Below, in pieces: positions 16,906-26,023 of a DNA stretch of 64,000 nt. Every line of letters starts with the position of its first letter. Within the stretch, counting starts at the first letter, position 1. Below the pieces are notes generated by a model. It had not been told where the DNA came from, ran no database searches, and saw only the letters and a list, made by a program, of their open reading frames with translations. The stretch lies in the NCBI GenBank assembly GCA_016342495.1, contig JAEIOG010000016.1:1-64000 (forward strand), read 5' to 3'. The translations under genes were made by a program, and so were the position numbers. The DNA is from Phycisphaerae bacterium (lineage in GTDB: Bacteria; Planctomycetota; Phycisphaerae; Sedimentisphaerales; SM23-30).

Positions 16906-17844
16906 ATGAAAACTTTGTTTATGTTTCCCGGACAGGGTGCTCAACATATAGGCATGGGTAAATCCTTGTCCCAAATCCCCGAAATCGCCGAACTATACCA
17001 GAATGCCAATGAAATTGTAGGCTATGACCTTGCCTCTATCTGTTTCGATGGCCCCGAAGACAAACTCAATATGACCGATGTCTCTCAGCCCGCCATTTTT
17101 GTTACCAGTGCGGCTTGTCTGAAGGCTATGCGTATGGGAAAAATTGCTACAGATATTTCCGATATTAAACCTGATTGTTGTGCTGGTCTTAGTCTGGGCG
17201 AATATACTGCCTTATATGCCGCTGGTGCCATGACTTTTGAACAGGGATTAAAGCTTGTGCAACTCCGGGGCTCTTCCATGCAGGAAGCTGCCAACAATTC
17301 ACAGGGTTCAATGGTTTCTATTCTTGGTATGGATGAGCAAGCGGTCGATAAGCTTTGTGCGGCTGTTTTAGCCGAAGCCGGCGATGGCGAGATACTTACA
17401 GGCGTAAACTATAATTGCCCCGGTCAAATCGTTGTCAGCGGTTCGATTAAAGCCTGTGAACTGGCATCCGCTAAAGCCGAAGAATTTGGTGCCAGCCGTG
17501 CTGTGCCACTAAAAGTTGCTGGTGCTTTCCATAGCACATTAATGGCCCCCGCGGCCGAAAAACTTGGTGTTGCTTTGCAGGGATGTTCTTTTACCGACAC
17601 AGCTTGTCCGGTTATCGCAAATGTCGACGCATTAGCCTATGTTGGCCCAGCTGAAATGCCGGAAAAACTTATGAAACAGCTCGTAGATGCTGTTCGTTGG
17701 CAACAGTCTATCGAAAAATTACTTGATGACGGATTCGAACAATTTGTAGAAATCGGCCCCGGAAGAGTTCTTACCGGATTGGTCAAAAAAATCGCCAGAA
17801 ACAAAAAAATAAAAATTAATATTATTACTGTCAACGGACAATAA
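16906..17844 (+). CDS. fabD: malonyl-CoA:ACP transacylase
   Basis: Loads malonate from malonyl-CoA onto ACP. 312 residues. MFPGQGAQHIGMG at the N-terminus, the nucleophile elbow GLSLGEYTAL (Ser in GLSLG), Arg in LVQLRGSSMQ, and His in VAGAFHSTLM complete the active site. It is 44 bases after fabH with an AAGGAA ribosome-binding site and in the same operon. Confidence 0.97.
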   Translation: MKTLFMFPGQGAQHIGMGKSLSQIPEIAELYQNANEIVGYDLASICFDGPEDKLNMTDVSQPAIFVTSAACLKAMRMGKIATDISDIKPDCCAGLSLGEYTALYAAGAMTFEQGLKLVQLRGSSMQEAANNSQGSMVSILGMDEQAVDKLCAAVLAEAGDGEILTGVNYNCPGQIVVSGSIKACELASAKAEEFGASRAVPLKVAGAFHSTLMAPAAEKLGVALQGCSFTDTACPVIANVDALAYVGPAEMPEKLMKQLVDAVRWQQSIEKLLDDGFEQFVEIGPGRVLTGLVKKIARNKKIKINIITVNGQ

Positions 17845-17897
17845 CTTAATTGACAATTCTCTATTGCCAATTATAAATTAATAACAGGAGTTTAATT

Positions 17898-18638
17898 ATG
17901 TCAAATAAACGTTTTGCTATCGTAACTGGCGGTGCCCGCGGCATCGGCCGTTCTATCGTATACGCACTGGAAGCTCAGGGCTGTAAAGTCTGCGCTATTG
18001 ATGTAAATGATGCTATGCTGGAAGAGCTCAGCGATATCGCCGCAGCTGAAGGCAAAGATATTACCACCGAAAAACTTGATATTACCGATTCAGATGCGAT
18101 GACTCAATGCTTTAATCGTCTCGCTGACGAAAATGATGGTATTAGTGTCCTGATCAATAATGCAGGCATCACTCGTGATGGCATGAGCATGACCATGAGC
18201 GATGATGATTTTGACCTGGTTATTAGAGTCAATCTCAAAGCTGCTTTTGCAGCTATCCGGGCTGCTGCCCGTTCCATGATGCGTAACCGCTATGGCCGTA
18301 TCGTCAATATCGCTTCTACTTCTGGTGTTATCGGCAATGCTGGCCAGGCTAATTATGCCGCAAGTAAAGCCGGGCTCATTGGTATGAGCAAATCTATCGC
18401 TCGTGAGCTGGCTAAACGCAATATTACCGTTAATTGTATCGCTCCGGGCTTTATTCAGAGTGATATGACTGATGTCCTGCCTGAAAAGGTTAAAGAATAC
18501 TTCAAAGGCATGATACCAATGGCTAAGGGTGGAACTCCCGATGATGTCGCAAATGCTGTGGCTTTTCTTGCCAAAGAAGAAAGTGGCTACATCACTGGTC
18601 AGGTTCTCTGTGTCGATGGCGGACTGACCATGTGTTAA
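17898..18638 (+). CDS. fabG: 3-oxoacyl-ACP reductase
   Basis: NADPH-dependent reduction of 3-ketoacyl-ACP; short-chain dehydrogenase fold, 246 residues. Cofactor motif TGGARGIGRS at 11-20, NNAGITRDG, catalytic Ser in NIASTSG, YAASK with Tyr and Lys, and IAPGFIQSDMT. A clear AGGAG lies upstream of the ATG. It has typical housekeeping FabG length and context. Confidence 0.96.
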   Translation: MSNKRFAIVTGGARGIGRSIVYALEAQGCKVCAIDVNDAMLEELSDIAAAEGKDITTEKLDITDSDAMTQCFNRLADENDGISVLINNAGITRDGMSMTMSDDDFDLVIRVNLKAAFAAIRAAARSMMRNRYGRIVNIASTSGVIGNAGQANYAASKAGLIGMSKSIARELAKRNITVNCIAPGFIQSDMTDVLPEKVKEYFKGMIPMAKGGTPDDVANAVAFLAKEESGYITGQVLCVDGGLTMC

Positions 18639-18954
18639 GTGCCCGGGCGCGGTAGTACTTAGGTTTTCTAGTGATCAAATCGCTGGAAATCCTGTTGTAT
18701 TCATGAAAAAAATGTCGATAAAATTGATGTGTGAAATGCAGTAAGCTTTAATAGTTTTACGTAAGTCATTGTAAAGCAATACTTTACATCTTGCTTCCTG
18801 ATCGGTTCTTTGCCTCAGGAAAAAGCTTGAAACCATCATAACTAGCGGGTATATTACCGCAACTTATACATTAAGCAATATGTGGTCATCAAATGGGCAT
18901 AATTTCCTGTTTGGACCTAATGAAAAATAATGACAATATCAAGGAGATATTAAA
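18639..18954. other. fabG-acpP intergenic region
   Basis: 316 bases carrying the acpP promoter described separately. No additional gene or strong terminator is visible. The separate promoter would let AcpP, needed in large excess, be expressed above the upstream fab genes. Confidence 0.5.
18827..18855 (+). promoter_or_regulatory. sigma-70-type promoter of acpP-fabF
   Basis: TTGAAA (18827-18832), 17-base spacer, TATATT (18850-18855), about 100 bases upstream of the acpP GTG start. Confidence 0.55.
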
Positions 18955-19191
18955 GTGGCTGACGTTGAAGCAACCGTAATTAAAATTGTAGCTGAACAAC
19001 TTGGCGTTGACGAAAGTGAAATCACTCGTGAAACTTCTTTTGTTAATGACCTTAACGCTGATAGTCTTGACACCGTTGAACTGGTTATGGAATTTGAAGA
19101 TGCTTTCGATCTTAGCATTCCTGATGAAGACGCTGAAAAAATCCAAACCGTCGGGCAGGCTATCGAACACATTGAAAAGAATATGAACTAA
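18955..19191 (+). CDS. acpP: acyl carrier protein
   Basis: The carrier of growing acyl chains in fatty-acid synthesis, 78 residues. Phosphopantetheine site Ser in [13 protein letters not shown], with typical acidic helix II. It starts with GTG, supported by AAGGAG at 18941-18946; the resulting N-terminus [12 protein letters not shown] is the normal ACP start. Its size and context identify it as the housekeeping ACP, unlike the 129-residue ACP at 11718 and the regulator-linked ACP at 21098. Confidence 0.96.
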   Translation: MADVEATVIKIVAEQLGVDESEITRETSFVNDLNADSLDTVELVMEFEDAFDLSIPDEDAEKIQTVGQAIEHIEKNMN

Positions 19192-19298
19192 CACCAGTTT
19201 ACTTTACTGGCTGACATCCCCGGTTTTAATCTTCTCTTGATGAAGTCGGTGTAATTCTTGGGGATCGACTATGTAAATTACTGATATTAGGAAATAAT

Positions 19299-20540
19299 AT
19301 GTCTAAAAAACGCGTAGTAATAACGGGCTTGGGCCTTGTCACTAGCTTTGGTCAGGATGCACATGCTGTCTGGACTAAAATTCTGGCCGCTGAAAATGGC
19401 ATTAATACCATCCAGAAATTTGATACTTCTGAGTTTCCGGTTCATATTGGTGGTGAAATTGTCGATTTTGACCTGGCTGAATATGGATTTACTGTTCCTG
19501 AAGTTCGAAAAATGGATCGTTTTTCCCAATTTGCTTTAGCTGCCTCAATCAACGCTGTCAATGATAGCAATATCAAGTTTGAAAGTGAAGATCGCACTCG
19601 CTGTGGCGTTATTATTGGTTCTGGTATCGGTGGTATGGAAACTCTTGAAGAAGAACATTCCAAGTTACTCAACAAAGGGCCTCGACGCGTTAGCCCGTTT
19701 TGTGTTCCAAAACTTATGGGTAATGCCGCTGCAGGTAATATTGCCATTAAATTTGGCCTGCAAGGTGTTAATCTTGCTTTGGTTACTGCTTGTGCATCTG
19801 GTGCTCATGCCGTCGGTGATGCTCTCCGACAGGTACAAAATGGCTATGCGGATATTGTCATTGCTGGTGGCTCTGAAGCAGCTGTAACTCCGCTTGCTTT
19901 AGCTAGTTTCTGCTCGCTGAAAGCTCTCAGTCGTCGTAACGATGACCCTGCCGCAGCATCAAGGCCTTTCGATAAAGATCGTGATGGTTTTGTCCTGGGC
20001 GAAGGTGCTGGAATGGTTATTCTCGAAGAATATGAACATGCTGTCAAACGTGGTGCAAAAATCTATGCTGAATTGGCTGGCTTTGGTATGACTTGCGATG
20101 CCTACCATATTACTGCTCCTCATCCTGAAGGCGAAGGGGCTGCCCGGGCTATGCAAGTTGCTATTGAAGATGGCGGTGCCACCCCTGATCAGGTAGACTA
20201 TATCAATGCTCATGGAACTAGCACTCCACTTAACGATGCCGGCGAAACTGCTGCTATCAAGAACGTTTTTGGCGATCATGCCTATAAACTTTCGGTTAGC
20301 AGTACCAAAAGTGAAACTGGACATCTGCTTGGTGCCTCAGGTGGCGTCGAAGCGGTCTTTACCGCTCTGGCTTGTAAACACCAGACTGCTCCTCCAACCA
20401 GGAATTTTGTCGAAGGCGAAGAAGGCCTTGACCTGGACTATACCCCTAATAAGCCCAAAGAACGTGAAATTCGTTATGCGATGAGCAATTCCTTTGGCTT
20501 TGGTGGCCATAATGCCGCTTTACTGTTCAAATCTCTCTAA
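19299..20540 (+). CDS. fabF: beta-ketoacyl-ACP synthase II
   Basis: Elongates acyl-ACP. 413 residues, the standard FabF length. Active-site Cys in VTACASGAH, His in NAHGTSTPLNDAGE, His in KSETGHLLGASG. It is the last gene of the fatty-acid operon with a terminator 26 bases behind it. It is clearly separate from the KS pair at 8269-11026, which has diverged features. Confidence 0.97.
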   Translation: MSKKRVVITGLGLVTSFGQDAHAVWTKILAAENGINTIQKFDTSEFPVHIGGEIVDFDLAEYGFTVPEVRKMDRFSQFALAASINAVNDSNIKFESEDRTRCGVIIGSGIGGMETLEEEHSKLLNKGPRRVSPFCVPKLMGNAAAGNIAIKFGLQGVNLALVTACASGAHAVGDALRQVQNGYADIVIAGGSEAAVTPLALASFCSLKALSRRNDDPAAASRPFDKDRDGFVLGEGAGMVILEEYEHAVKRGAKIYAELAGFGMTCDAYHITAPHPEGEGAARAMQVAIEDGGATPDQVDYINAHGTSTPLNDAGETAAIKNVFGDHAYKLSVSSTKSETGHLLGASGGVEAVFTALACKHQTAPPTRNFVEGEEGLDLDYTPNKPKEREIRYAMSNSFGFGGHNAALLFKSL

Positions 20541-20565
20541 TACACCATAAAAAACAAAAAATAAT

Positions 20566-20599
20566 AACCGCTTATGTCTCTAACATAGGCGGTTTTTTT
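20566..20599 (+). terminator. terminator of the fatty-acid operon
   Basis: AACCGCTTATGT (20566-20577) pairs with ACATAGGCGGTT (20583-20594), one mismatch, followed by a T-run. Confidence 0.85.
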
Positions 20600-20620
20600 C
20601 ATTTAGATATATTTTTGCTA

Positions 20621-20648
20621 TTAACAAATCTATTTATTTTGCTATAAT
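20621..20648 (+). promoter_or_regulatory. promoter of tRNA-Leu
   Basis: TTAACA (20621-20626), 16-base spacer, consensus TATAAT (20643-20648), 15 bases before the tRNA 5' end. Confidence 0.75.
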
Positions 20649-20663
20649 AACGGTCCAATTGTC

Positions 20664-20747
20664 GCTCGGGTGGCGGAATTGGCAGACGCGCTAGCTTGAG
20701 GGGCTAGTGACCTTAGGGTCGTGGAGGTTCAAGTCCTCTCCCGAGCA
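20664..20747 (+). tRNA. tRNA-Leu (anticodon GAG)
   Basis: An 84-nt class II tRNA. Acceptor stem GCTCGGG/CCCGAGC with A discriminator, D-arm with GGCAGACGC, anticodon arm CTAGC-TTGAGGG-GCTAG giving GAG (reads CUC/CUU), long variable arm TGACCTTAGGGTCG, and T-arm GGTTCAAGTCC. The 3' CCA is not encoded. It is preceded by its own promoter and followed by a terminator hairpin. Confidence 0.96.
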
Positions 20748-20756
20748 TTGCTTTTT

Positions 20757-20798
20757 AGCTCAATATTAAGGTTTTTAGCCTTTTGTTGAGCTTTTTTT
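20757..20798 (+). terminator. terminator after tRNA-Leu
   Basis: AGCTCAA (20757-20763) pairs with TTGAGCT (20786-20792), with an inner AAGG/CCTT pairing, followed by TTTTTTT. Confidence 0.75.
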
Positions 20799-20965
20799 AT
20801 AACCTCAAATAACTTCACTGTGAAAATTAATGTGAAAATTTGAGCTCACTTTTAATCCTGTCCCATATTTTCCCCTAAATTATTTACCAGCTTGAATAGT
20901 GATACTATTCGCGTTATCCTTTTAATAGAGGAGCGTTGCTCTGGTTTATTATTAGGATTATAAGT

Positions 20966-21064
20966 ATGGCTTCAATGAAATATCATAAGGATTGCAAAAG
21001 ATGGAGAGTTTTCTGGCATGTGACATTGTCAGATGGTCTAAATCCACATCAAATATATGCTTAA
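20966..21064 (+). pseudogene. possible N-terminal remnant of an integrase
   Basis: A 32-codon frame (MASMKYHKDCKRWRVFWHVT...) followed by two stops. The W-R-V-x-W pattern and position about 220 bases behind a tRNA gene recall the arm-binding N-terminus of tyrosine recombinases that integrate at tRNA genes. The rest of such a gene is absent. This is a weak, context-based reading. Confidence 0.35.
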
Positions 21065-21097
21065 TAATTAACATTTAATTTGGAAGTGAGCCCTGTA

Positions 21098-21349
21098 TTA
21101 AGCAATCAGTTTCTGTATCATTTCAATAGCGTCGTGTACGGTTATGATTTTTTCTTGTTCTTCATCGGGGACAGTGATATCAAATTCATCTTCGATGCTC
21201 ATGACAAATTCAACAATATCCAGACTGTCAAATGCCAGGTCAACCACGAAATGAGAATTGAGCGATATCTCATCTTTTGGGATATCGATATGGCTGCTGA
21301 CAAGTTCCAGCACTTTTTGAGTTAATGCTTTATTAGTTTGGGTTGGCAT
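21098..21349 (-). CDS. acyl carrier protein, third paralogue
   Basis: An 83-residue ACP with attachment Ser in VDLAFDSLDIVEFVM and a standard three-helix ACP pattern (DEFDITVPDEEQEKI; HDAIEMIQKL). The DLAFDSL loop differs from the usual LGADSL. Its start overlaps the end of an XRE-type regulator gene by 17 bases, so the two are translationally coupled and share one promoter. No acyl-chain enzyme adjoins it, so its partner is unknown. Confidence 0.88.
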   Translation of the reverse strand: MPTQTNKALTQKVLELVSSHIDIPKDEISLNSHFVVDLAFDSLDIVEFVMSIEDEFDITVPDEEQEKIITVHDAIEMIQKLIA

Positions 21350-21692
21350 TTTTTATCTCCTGTTTGTTTTCAGTGTAGTCATTGATAGCATTTACCAGTT
21401 TCCTTATGGTCTTAAAATCCGGTGTAGTTCGACCTTTTTCAATACGATTCAGGGTTTCAACGCGAATTTTGGCTAGATTTGCCAAATCCTTTTGCGTTAA
21501 TCCCGCATTTTGACGTCTTTGTAATAATCGATCTGCCAAACGTTGATTGCTAATATTAATGGCATCCAGTACATCTACTGATTCTTTGTTTTTATCTGCT
21601 TGTGTTAAGGCTCGAAATTCATCTTCCTTAATTATGATATACCAGTTTCCGTCCAGTTGTACTCTTTGATAAGCTGTCTTTTTATTCTTCAT
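21333..21692 (-). CDS. XRE-family HTH transcriptional regulator
   Basis: 119 residues from the ATG at 21692; an earlier TTG in the same frame overlaps the predicted -10 element and is unlikely. The N-terminal part (YQRVQLDGNWYIIIKEDEF) resembles antitoxin-like preambles. The C-terminal HTH is RRQNAGLTQKDLANLAKIRV...LNRIEKGRTTPDF. A promoter and a perfect palindrome lie directly upstream, consistent with autoregulation. The transcript would be nearly leaderless. No toxin gene lies beside it; its partner is an ACP. Confidence 0.8.
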   Translation of the reverse strand: MKNKKTAYQRVQLDGNWYIIIKEDEFRALTQADKNKESVDVLDAINISNQRLADRLLQRRQNAGLTQKDLANLAKIRVETLNRIEKGRTTPDFKTIRKLVNAINDYTENKQEIKNANPN

Positions 21693-21700
21693 AATTGATA

Positions 21701-21728
21701 AGTATAGCAATATTGACTTCTAAGTCAA
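21701..21728 (-). promoter_or_regulatory. promoter and palindromic operator of the regulator-ACP operon
   Basis: On the minus strand TTGACT (21723-21728), 16 bases, TATACT (21701-21706). The perfect inverted repeat TTGACTTCTAAGTCAA (21713-21728) overlaps the -35, where a bound repressor would block RNA polymerase. Likely binding site of the XRE regulator encoded immediately downstream. Confidence 0.65.
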
Positions 21729-21745
21729 TAATTATTCGCAAAAAA

Positions 21746-21776
21746 ATCCTGCCCGGAATTATCTCCCAGGCAGGAT
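21746..21776 (-). terminator. terminator after the lysine-rich protein gene
   Basis: ATCCTGCC (21746-21753) pairs with GGCAGGAT (21769-21776), with additional GG/CC pairs inside. The minus transcript continues with a T-run. Confidence 0.8.
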
Positions 21777-21818
21777 ATTAAATAGCTTTAGCTGCTATTT
21801 AAGCCGACAGGCCTTATT

Positions 21819-22220
21819 TTATTCTTCTTTTTTATCTTTTTTCTTATTTTCGCCTTTTATCTTTGTTGCCATTGCCAATTTTTTTTCCATTTCAGCTTTT
21901 TTAGCTGCCAATATTTTATCAACAGCGGCTATAGTTTTGATGGCTTTTTCTTCAACGGCTACTTTTCGCACTTCCTGCCATTGGGCGGTCTCAGTTTCGT
22001 ATGATTTCTTAATCATCGCCACTTTTCTTTCTTCTGGCGACATATCTTTCAGCTTTTCCCGGAATTGTTTTTCGGCATCTGTTACCTTGTTGGCCTTTTC
22101 CTTGACCTGTTGCTTAGCCCCTTTTTCCTTTTTTTCACCTTTTTCTTTGGCCAATCCCATTTCGCAAACCATTAGCATTGCTGCTAGTACACTTAAAATC
22201 AATAATGTCTTTTTCATCAT
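21819..22220 (-). CDS. secreted lysine/glutamate-rich helical protein
   Basis: 133 residues. A signal peptide (about 1-24, MMKKTLLILSVLAAMLMV) is followed by an extremely charged Lys/Glu region that is probably a long helix or coiled coil (EKQFREKLKDMSPEERKVAMIKK, KAEMEKKLAMATKIK). It has no enzymatic motifs. It resembles small periplasmic helical proteins in planctomycetes by composition only; function unknown. Confidence 0.7.
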   Translation of the reverse strand: MMKKTLLILSVLAAMLMVCEMGLAKEKGEKKEKGAKQQVKEKANKVTDAEKQFREKLKDMSPEERKVAMIKKSYETETAQWQEVRKVAVEEKAIKTIAAVDKILAAKKAEMEKKLAMATKIKGENKKKDKKEE

Positions 22221-22363
22221 AATTACCTTATATAAAAGGATTTACATATTTAATATCTGTCACAATGACAGCTAATTTTCATCTCTTGCTAAAGATTAAC
22301 GCCCAGTAGTCGTAGTTATTTCACAAATATAAAATAATTCTCACTTATCCATGATTTTTTTTC

Positions 22364-23605
22364 ATGGCAGCTAATATGCCTTATATCCCAGGGATTATTG
22401 ATCAGGCATTGGCTTTCGATGGCGAAGATGATTATATTGAAACATCTGGTTTTAGAGGTATTCCAGGCAATTCCAGCCGTACTTGTTCAGCATGGATCAA
22501 CTCAGACAGTAAAAATAATATGTCCTTTATTAGCTGGGGAACCAACATTCCTGGTCAGCAATGGCTGTTTGGTGCTTTTGGCAGTGGCCAGCTATCGCTT
22601 TATTCAGAAGGAAAATATATCAACAGCACCAAGGGGGTTTTAGATAATCAATGGCATCATGTTGCCGTGGTTTTAGCAGACGACGGTTCTCCCAGTATAG
22701 ATGAAATCAAGCTTTATATTGATGGCCAACTTCAGACCGACACTCTTGCCAATTCAGACCAGGCTATAAATACCATCGCTTCAAAAAATCTTATTATAGG
22801 TGCGTATTACAGCACACCTGATGTTATTTCAGGTTATTTTGATGGTTTAATTGATGATGTCCGGATATACACCACTGCCTTAGACAGTTATGCAATTGCA
22901 GATTTATATTTTCAAGGTAGACCTGGAAGTGAAATTTGTTTGTTGGAAGAAAATGATTTGCATTATGACTATAATGATGATTGTCGGGTTGATTTAACAG
23001 ATGTAGCGGTATTATCGTCACTGTGGCTTGCCTCTACTGATATAAATGACCTCTCTGGACTGGCACAGGAATGGCTAACGAAAGATTTATATTCTGTACC
23101 TGTCATCGAAACCGTTTATGATGATGATATGTCGAGCCTGACAGGTTGGACAGAGGTTTCGAATTGTGGCCCAGCAGAAATTGGTGATGATGCTGGCGGG
23201 ATTCGAGTTGTTGACAACGCCGAAGTTGGCCAGGTTGTGAAAATGTATAGTTGGTGGCGAGCTAATGATATTCAGACTAATCAGATGAATATCTGGAAAA
23301 ATACAGGTGTTATAATTGAAGCCGATACAAAATATGCCATAACTTTGAAAGTAAGTCTTGACAGTAGTAATGCCAATCATAGAATGGTGCTGGATATCCA
23401 ATATGTTGATTCTAGTGGTATCTGGACAACTATTACTGCCCCGGAAATTGTTAATATTGCTTCAGGAACTCTTGGTTTCCAGGAATATACTTACAGCTTT
23501 GATAATGCCGCAGTAGATGCCATTGGAAATCCGATTGGAATAGGTATCAATGCTGGCTGGAATAATTGCCAGATTGATAATATTTCAATTGTCAGGATTA
23601 AATAA
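22364..23605 (+). CDS. LamG-domain, dockerin-like protein, apparently 5'-truncated
   Basis: A 413-residue protein with a concanavalin/LamG fold (about 10-185: ALAFDGEDDYIET, WHHVAVVL, KLYIDGQL, FDGLIDDVRIY), a dockerin-like segment (DLHYDYNDDCRVDLTDVAVL then SSLWLAS) and a C-terminal beta-sandwich of CBM-like character (about 245-413; GWTEVSNCGPAEIG, INAGWNNCQIDNISIVRI). There is no signal peptide, a stop codon lies four codons upstream, and the expected N-terminal strand of LamG is missing, so the 5' end seems to have been lost. It may no longer be exported. Confidence 0.6.
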   Translation: MAANMPYIPGIIDQALAFDGEDDYIETSGFRGIPGNSSRTCSAWINSDSKNNMSFISWGTNIPGQQWLFGAFGSGQLSLYSEGKYINSTKGVLDNQWHHVAVVLADDGSPSIDEIKLYIDGQLQTDTLANSDQAINTIASKNLIIGAYYSTPDVISGYFDGLIDDVRIYTTALDSYAIADLYFQGRPGSEICLLEENDLHYDYNDDCRVDLTDVAVLSSLWLASTDINDLSGLAQEWLTKDLYSVPVIETVYDDDMSSLTGWTEVSNCGPAEIGDDAGGIRVVDNAEVGQVVKMYSWWRANDIQTNQMNIWKNTGVIIEADTKYAITLKVSLDSSNANHRMVLDIQYVDSSGIWTTITAPEIVNIASGTLGFQEYTYSFDNAAVDAIGNPIGIGINAGWNNCQIDNISIVRIK

Positions 23606-23776
23606 AATGATCTGTGAAAGAATCAGAATTTAAATATCTGAAATATGAGATTATGATTCCTTTGGGGAATGCGTAAGTGTGTATGTTTTGCGGCTTATAT
23701 TTTACTTACGCAAACCCGCCAGAATGCTGAGTTTTCTGTCGCCACCAGAACTTTATTTGATTGTCCATTTTTAATT

Positions 23777-25849
23777 TTATTGGCATCCACTCTGACAGGT
23801 AGCCAGCCAGTTTTGTGCCAATATTTCAAAATCAAGTAAATTTACAATTTTATCACGATTAATATCTGCACCATTACACCATGAGCAATCATCAGCTTTG
23901 ACATAATAATGATCATTAAATTGTTTCCAGTAAACGTGATTATAGCCATTGGTTGTGCGGGCATAGACATTGAGTCTGAACTGATGGGCGCAGGTATGCC
24001 ATGGTTGAAGTATCCCTTCGGTCATTGCCGCTGAGGAATTATAAGTAGTTGAGGTCACACCATACCAGTATGGAGCGGAGCCATCATGTTCGCCAACATA
24101 CTGTTCATTAACAACATCACCCGCATCTCGATTTGTGCCATAAAGGGCATTGAGAGTATATCCCCTTAGATACCCATTAGGATGCCTTGCTTTAACAACA
24201 AACTTGACATTTTCAGTATCAGAGGCCAGTTCAATCATTCCGCATTCGGGGATAGTTATTCCATTGTTTTGTTTGACATCAATTATTTCTGCTTCAACAT
24301 TGGTATTATTAACGATGATTGTCATGCTATTCTGGTCATTATCAGGCAGTGATACAGGTGTGCCTGCAGCATTATAAGCCTTGTAGAATATTGTATATTT
24401 ACCATTTTCCCAACCAGTTGTTCGCCAAATCATTTTTAGATCCGGATGCGTCCAGTAATTTTCGTGTGTTCTCCGGTATAAACCAGTTAGACCAAAAATG
24501 TTTTTAGGGCCACATTCATAACGTGTCGCTTTGACTGTCCCGTCAGATTGAATCGTGTAATAAGTTTTGGATAGAGAGTCTGTTAATGGCACTGCGGATT
24601 TGACTGTCGGGCGAATTGTGGTCCAGCGTGCGACCAGAATTTGATAATAGTAGACGCTACTGTCTTCAGGGCCAAACAAACCATGAATCCAAAGGTTTCC
24701 GCCAAATGGGGCATCGGTATATTTATAGATACTCAAATCTGATGCTGTCTGGGAGGTGATATTTGCCAGGCCAATACTGTCTCCAGTGGTGTCGATTTCT
24801 GAAACAGGAATTTTGCCAATTGAAGTAAAGATAAAACCACTCATTATGCCATAGCGATTGGCTGCGTCACCATCAGGACCGCCATGCCAACCCATGTCGT
24901 TACGGCTGTCATCTTTGTCATTGTAAATTGGATCAGGGTCGCCAGCATCGATGCAGGGAGAATCTTCGTCAAGATAATAGTCTGAATTGGAAGTGATGAA
25001 CATAGGGTCTTCGCTAATATCGCCCGGCCCTGGATTAGCTACACCACCTGATTGACTGTCATAGTCCTTCCAGTTATTGCCCCATACATTGTTATAAGAA
25101 ATGATAGGCACAGATGTGTGTGATGCACTTATGCCGGTGCTGTTTCCAGTTAAAATATTGTTTTTGATTATTACCCCGGAACATTCATAGCACCATATTC
25201 CATTTGATTCATTATTAACTATGGTATTATTTACAATTCTGGCTCCAGCAGAATCACTCCATGCCATATAAATGCCGACTCCTTCATTATCCCTGATTAG
25301 ATTGTTGGTTATCAATGGTGTAGAATGCAGAACAATAATCCCATAATCAAGCACGCTGGATTCACTATTGCCATTGCCATAAATAAGATTATTGCGAATC
25401 ACACTGCTGTTTTTACCGACAATATAAATACCTTTTTCATTGCCGATTATCCAGTTATTGCTGACAGTTACCGAGCCACCAGAAATATATAAACCATTAT
25501 TTTCAGAATCGGATTGATTATTGTAGATTGCAAAACCGTCGATTTGGGCATTTGTGACATCGATTGCCGTAACGACATGATCGGTACCTATGCCGCGTAG
25601 CCAGGTATGTTCATAGCCATCACCAAAGAGATTTACATTGCTCTTTAATGTGATATTTTCTTGATAATACCCTTGAGCCACCATGATGGTATCACCAGAA
25701 CCGGCAGCGTCAATCGCAGTCTGAATGCTACTGTAGTCACCCGTACCGGTTTTATTGACAGTTATTACATCTCCCAGGCAGATAGAGGATGATAAGACTA
25801 ATGTGATTATTGAAAGTAAACATAATGTGTTAAATATGTGTTTTTTCAT
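23777..25849 (-). CDS. secreted right-handed beta-helix protein with dockerin-like end
   Basis: 690 residues from the ATG at 25849, which has GGAGA 8 bases upstream and begins a good signal peptide (MKKHIFNTLCLLSIITLVL); an in-frame ATG 48 codons earlier gives an implausible N-terminus. Residues about 25-300 are parallel beta-helix repeats (TGDYSSIQTAIDAA, then NNLIYGN, NNLIRDN, NNTIVNN, NNILTGN), as in pectate-lyase-like polysaccharide-active proteins. A second beta-rich domain follows, and the end DINRDKIVNLLDFEILAQNW is dockerin-like. The catalytic residues of a specific lyase family were not identified. Confidence 0.82.
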   Translation of the reverse strand: MKKHIFNTLCLLSIITLVLSSSICLGDVITVNKTGTGDYSSIQTAIDAAGSGDTIMVAQGYYQENITLKSNVNLFGDGYEHTWLRGIGTDHVVTAIDVTNAQIDGFAIYNNQSDSENNGLYISGGSVTVSNNWIIGNEKGIYIVGKNSSVIRNNLIYGNGNSESSVLDYGIIVLHSTPLITNNLIRDNEGVGIYMAWSDSAGARIVNNTIVNNESNGIWCYECSGVIIKNNILTGNSTGISASHTSVPIISYNNVWGNNWKDYDSQSGGVANPGPGDISEDPMFITSNSDYYLDEDSPCIDAGDPDPIYNDKDDSRNDMGWHGGPDGDAANRYGIMSGFIFTSIGKIPVSEIDTTGDSIGLANITSQTASDLSIYKYTDAPFGGNLWIHGLFGPEDSSVYYYQILVARWTTIRPTVKSAVPLTDSLSKTYYTIQSDGTVKATRYECGPKNIFGLTGLYRRTHENYWTHPDLKMIWRTTGWENGKYTIFYKAYNAAGTPVSLPDNDQNSMTIIVNNTNVEAEIIDVKQNNGITIPECGMIELASDTENVKFVVKARHPNGYLRGYTLNALYGTNRDAGDVVNEQYVGEHDGSAPYWYGVTSTTYNSSAAMTEGILQPWHTCAHQFRLNVYARTTNGYNHVYWKQFNDHYYVKADDCSWCNGADINRDKIVNLLDFEILAQNWLATCQSGCQ

Positions 25850-26023
25850 CGTTCTACTCTCCAAATATGAATTTATTTTAATACCAATAGCAGAGAAGCT
25901 AATTTTATTATTAGACCCCTTCTTTAATAAGTCAAGCTGGGTGATTAATTTTATTTTAATGGAGAATTGGGATGTTTTTTGTGTGGGGGACACTATTGAC
26001 CAATGTGATTTGTTAGCGATAAC

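Larger units (their letters stand above)
20748..21097. other. region between tRNA-Leu and the third ACP gene
   Basis: 350 bases containing the tRNA terminator and the short integrase-like fragment at 20966-21064. The remainder is AT-rich with no further gene seen. Confidence 0.4.
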
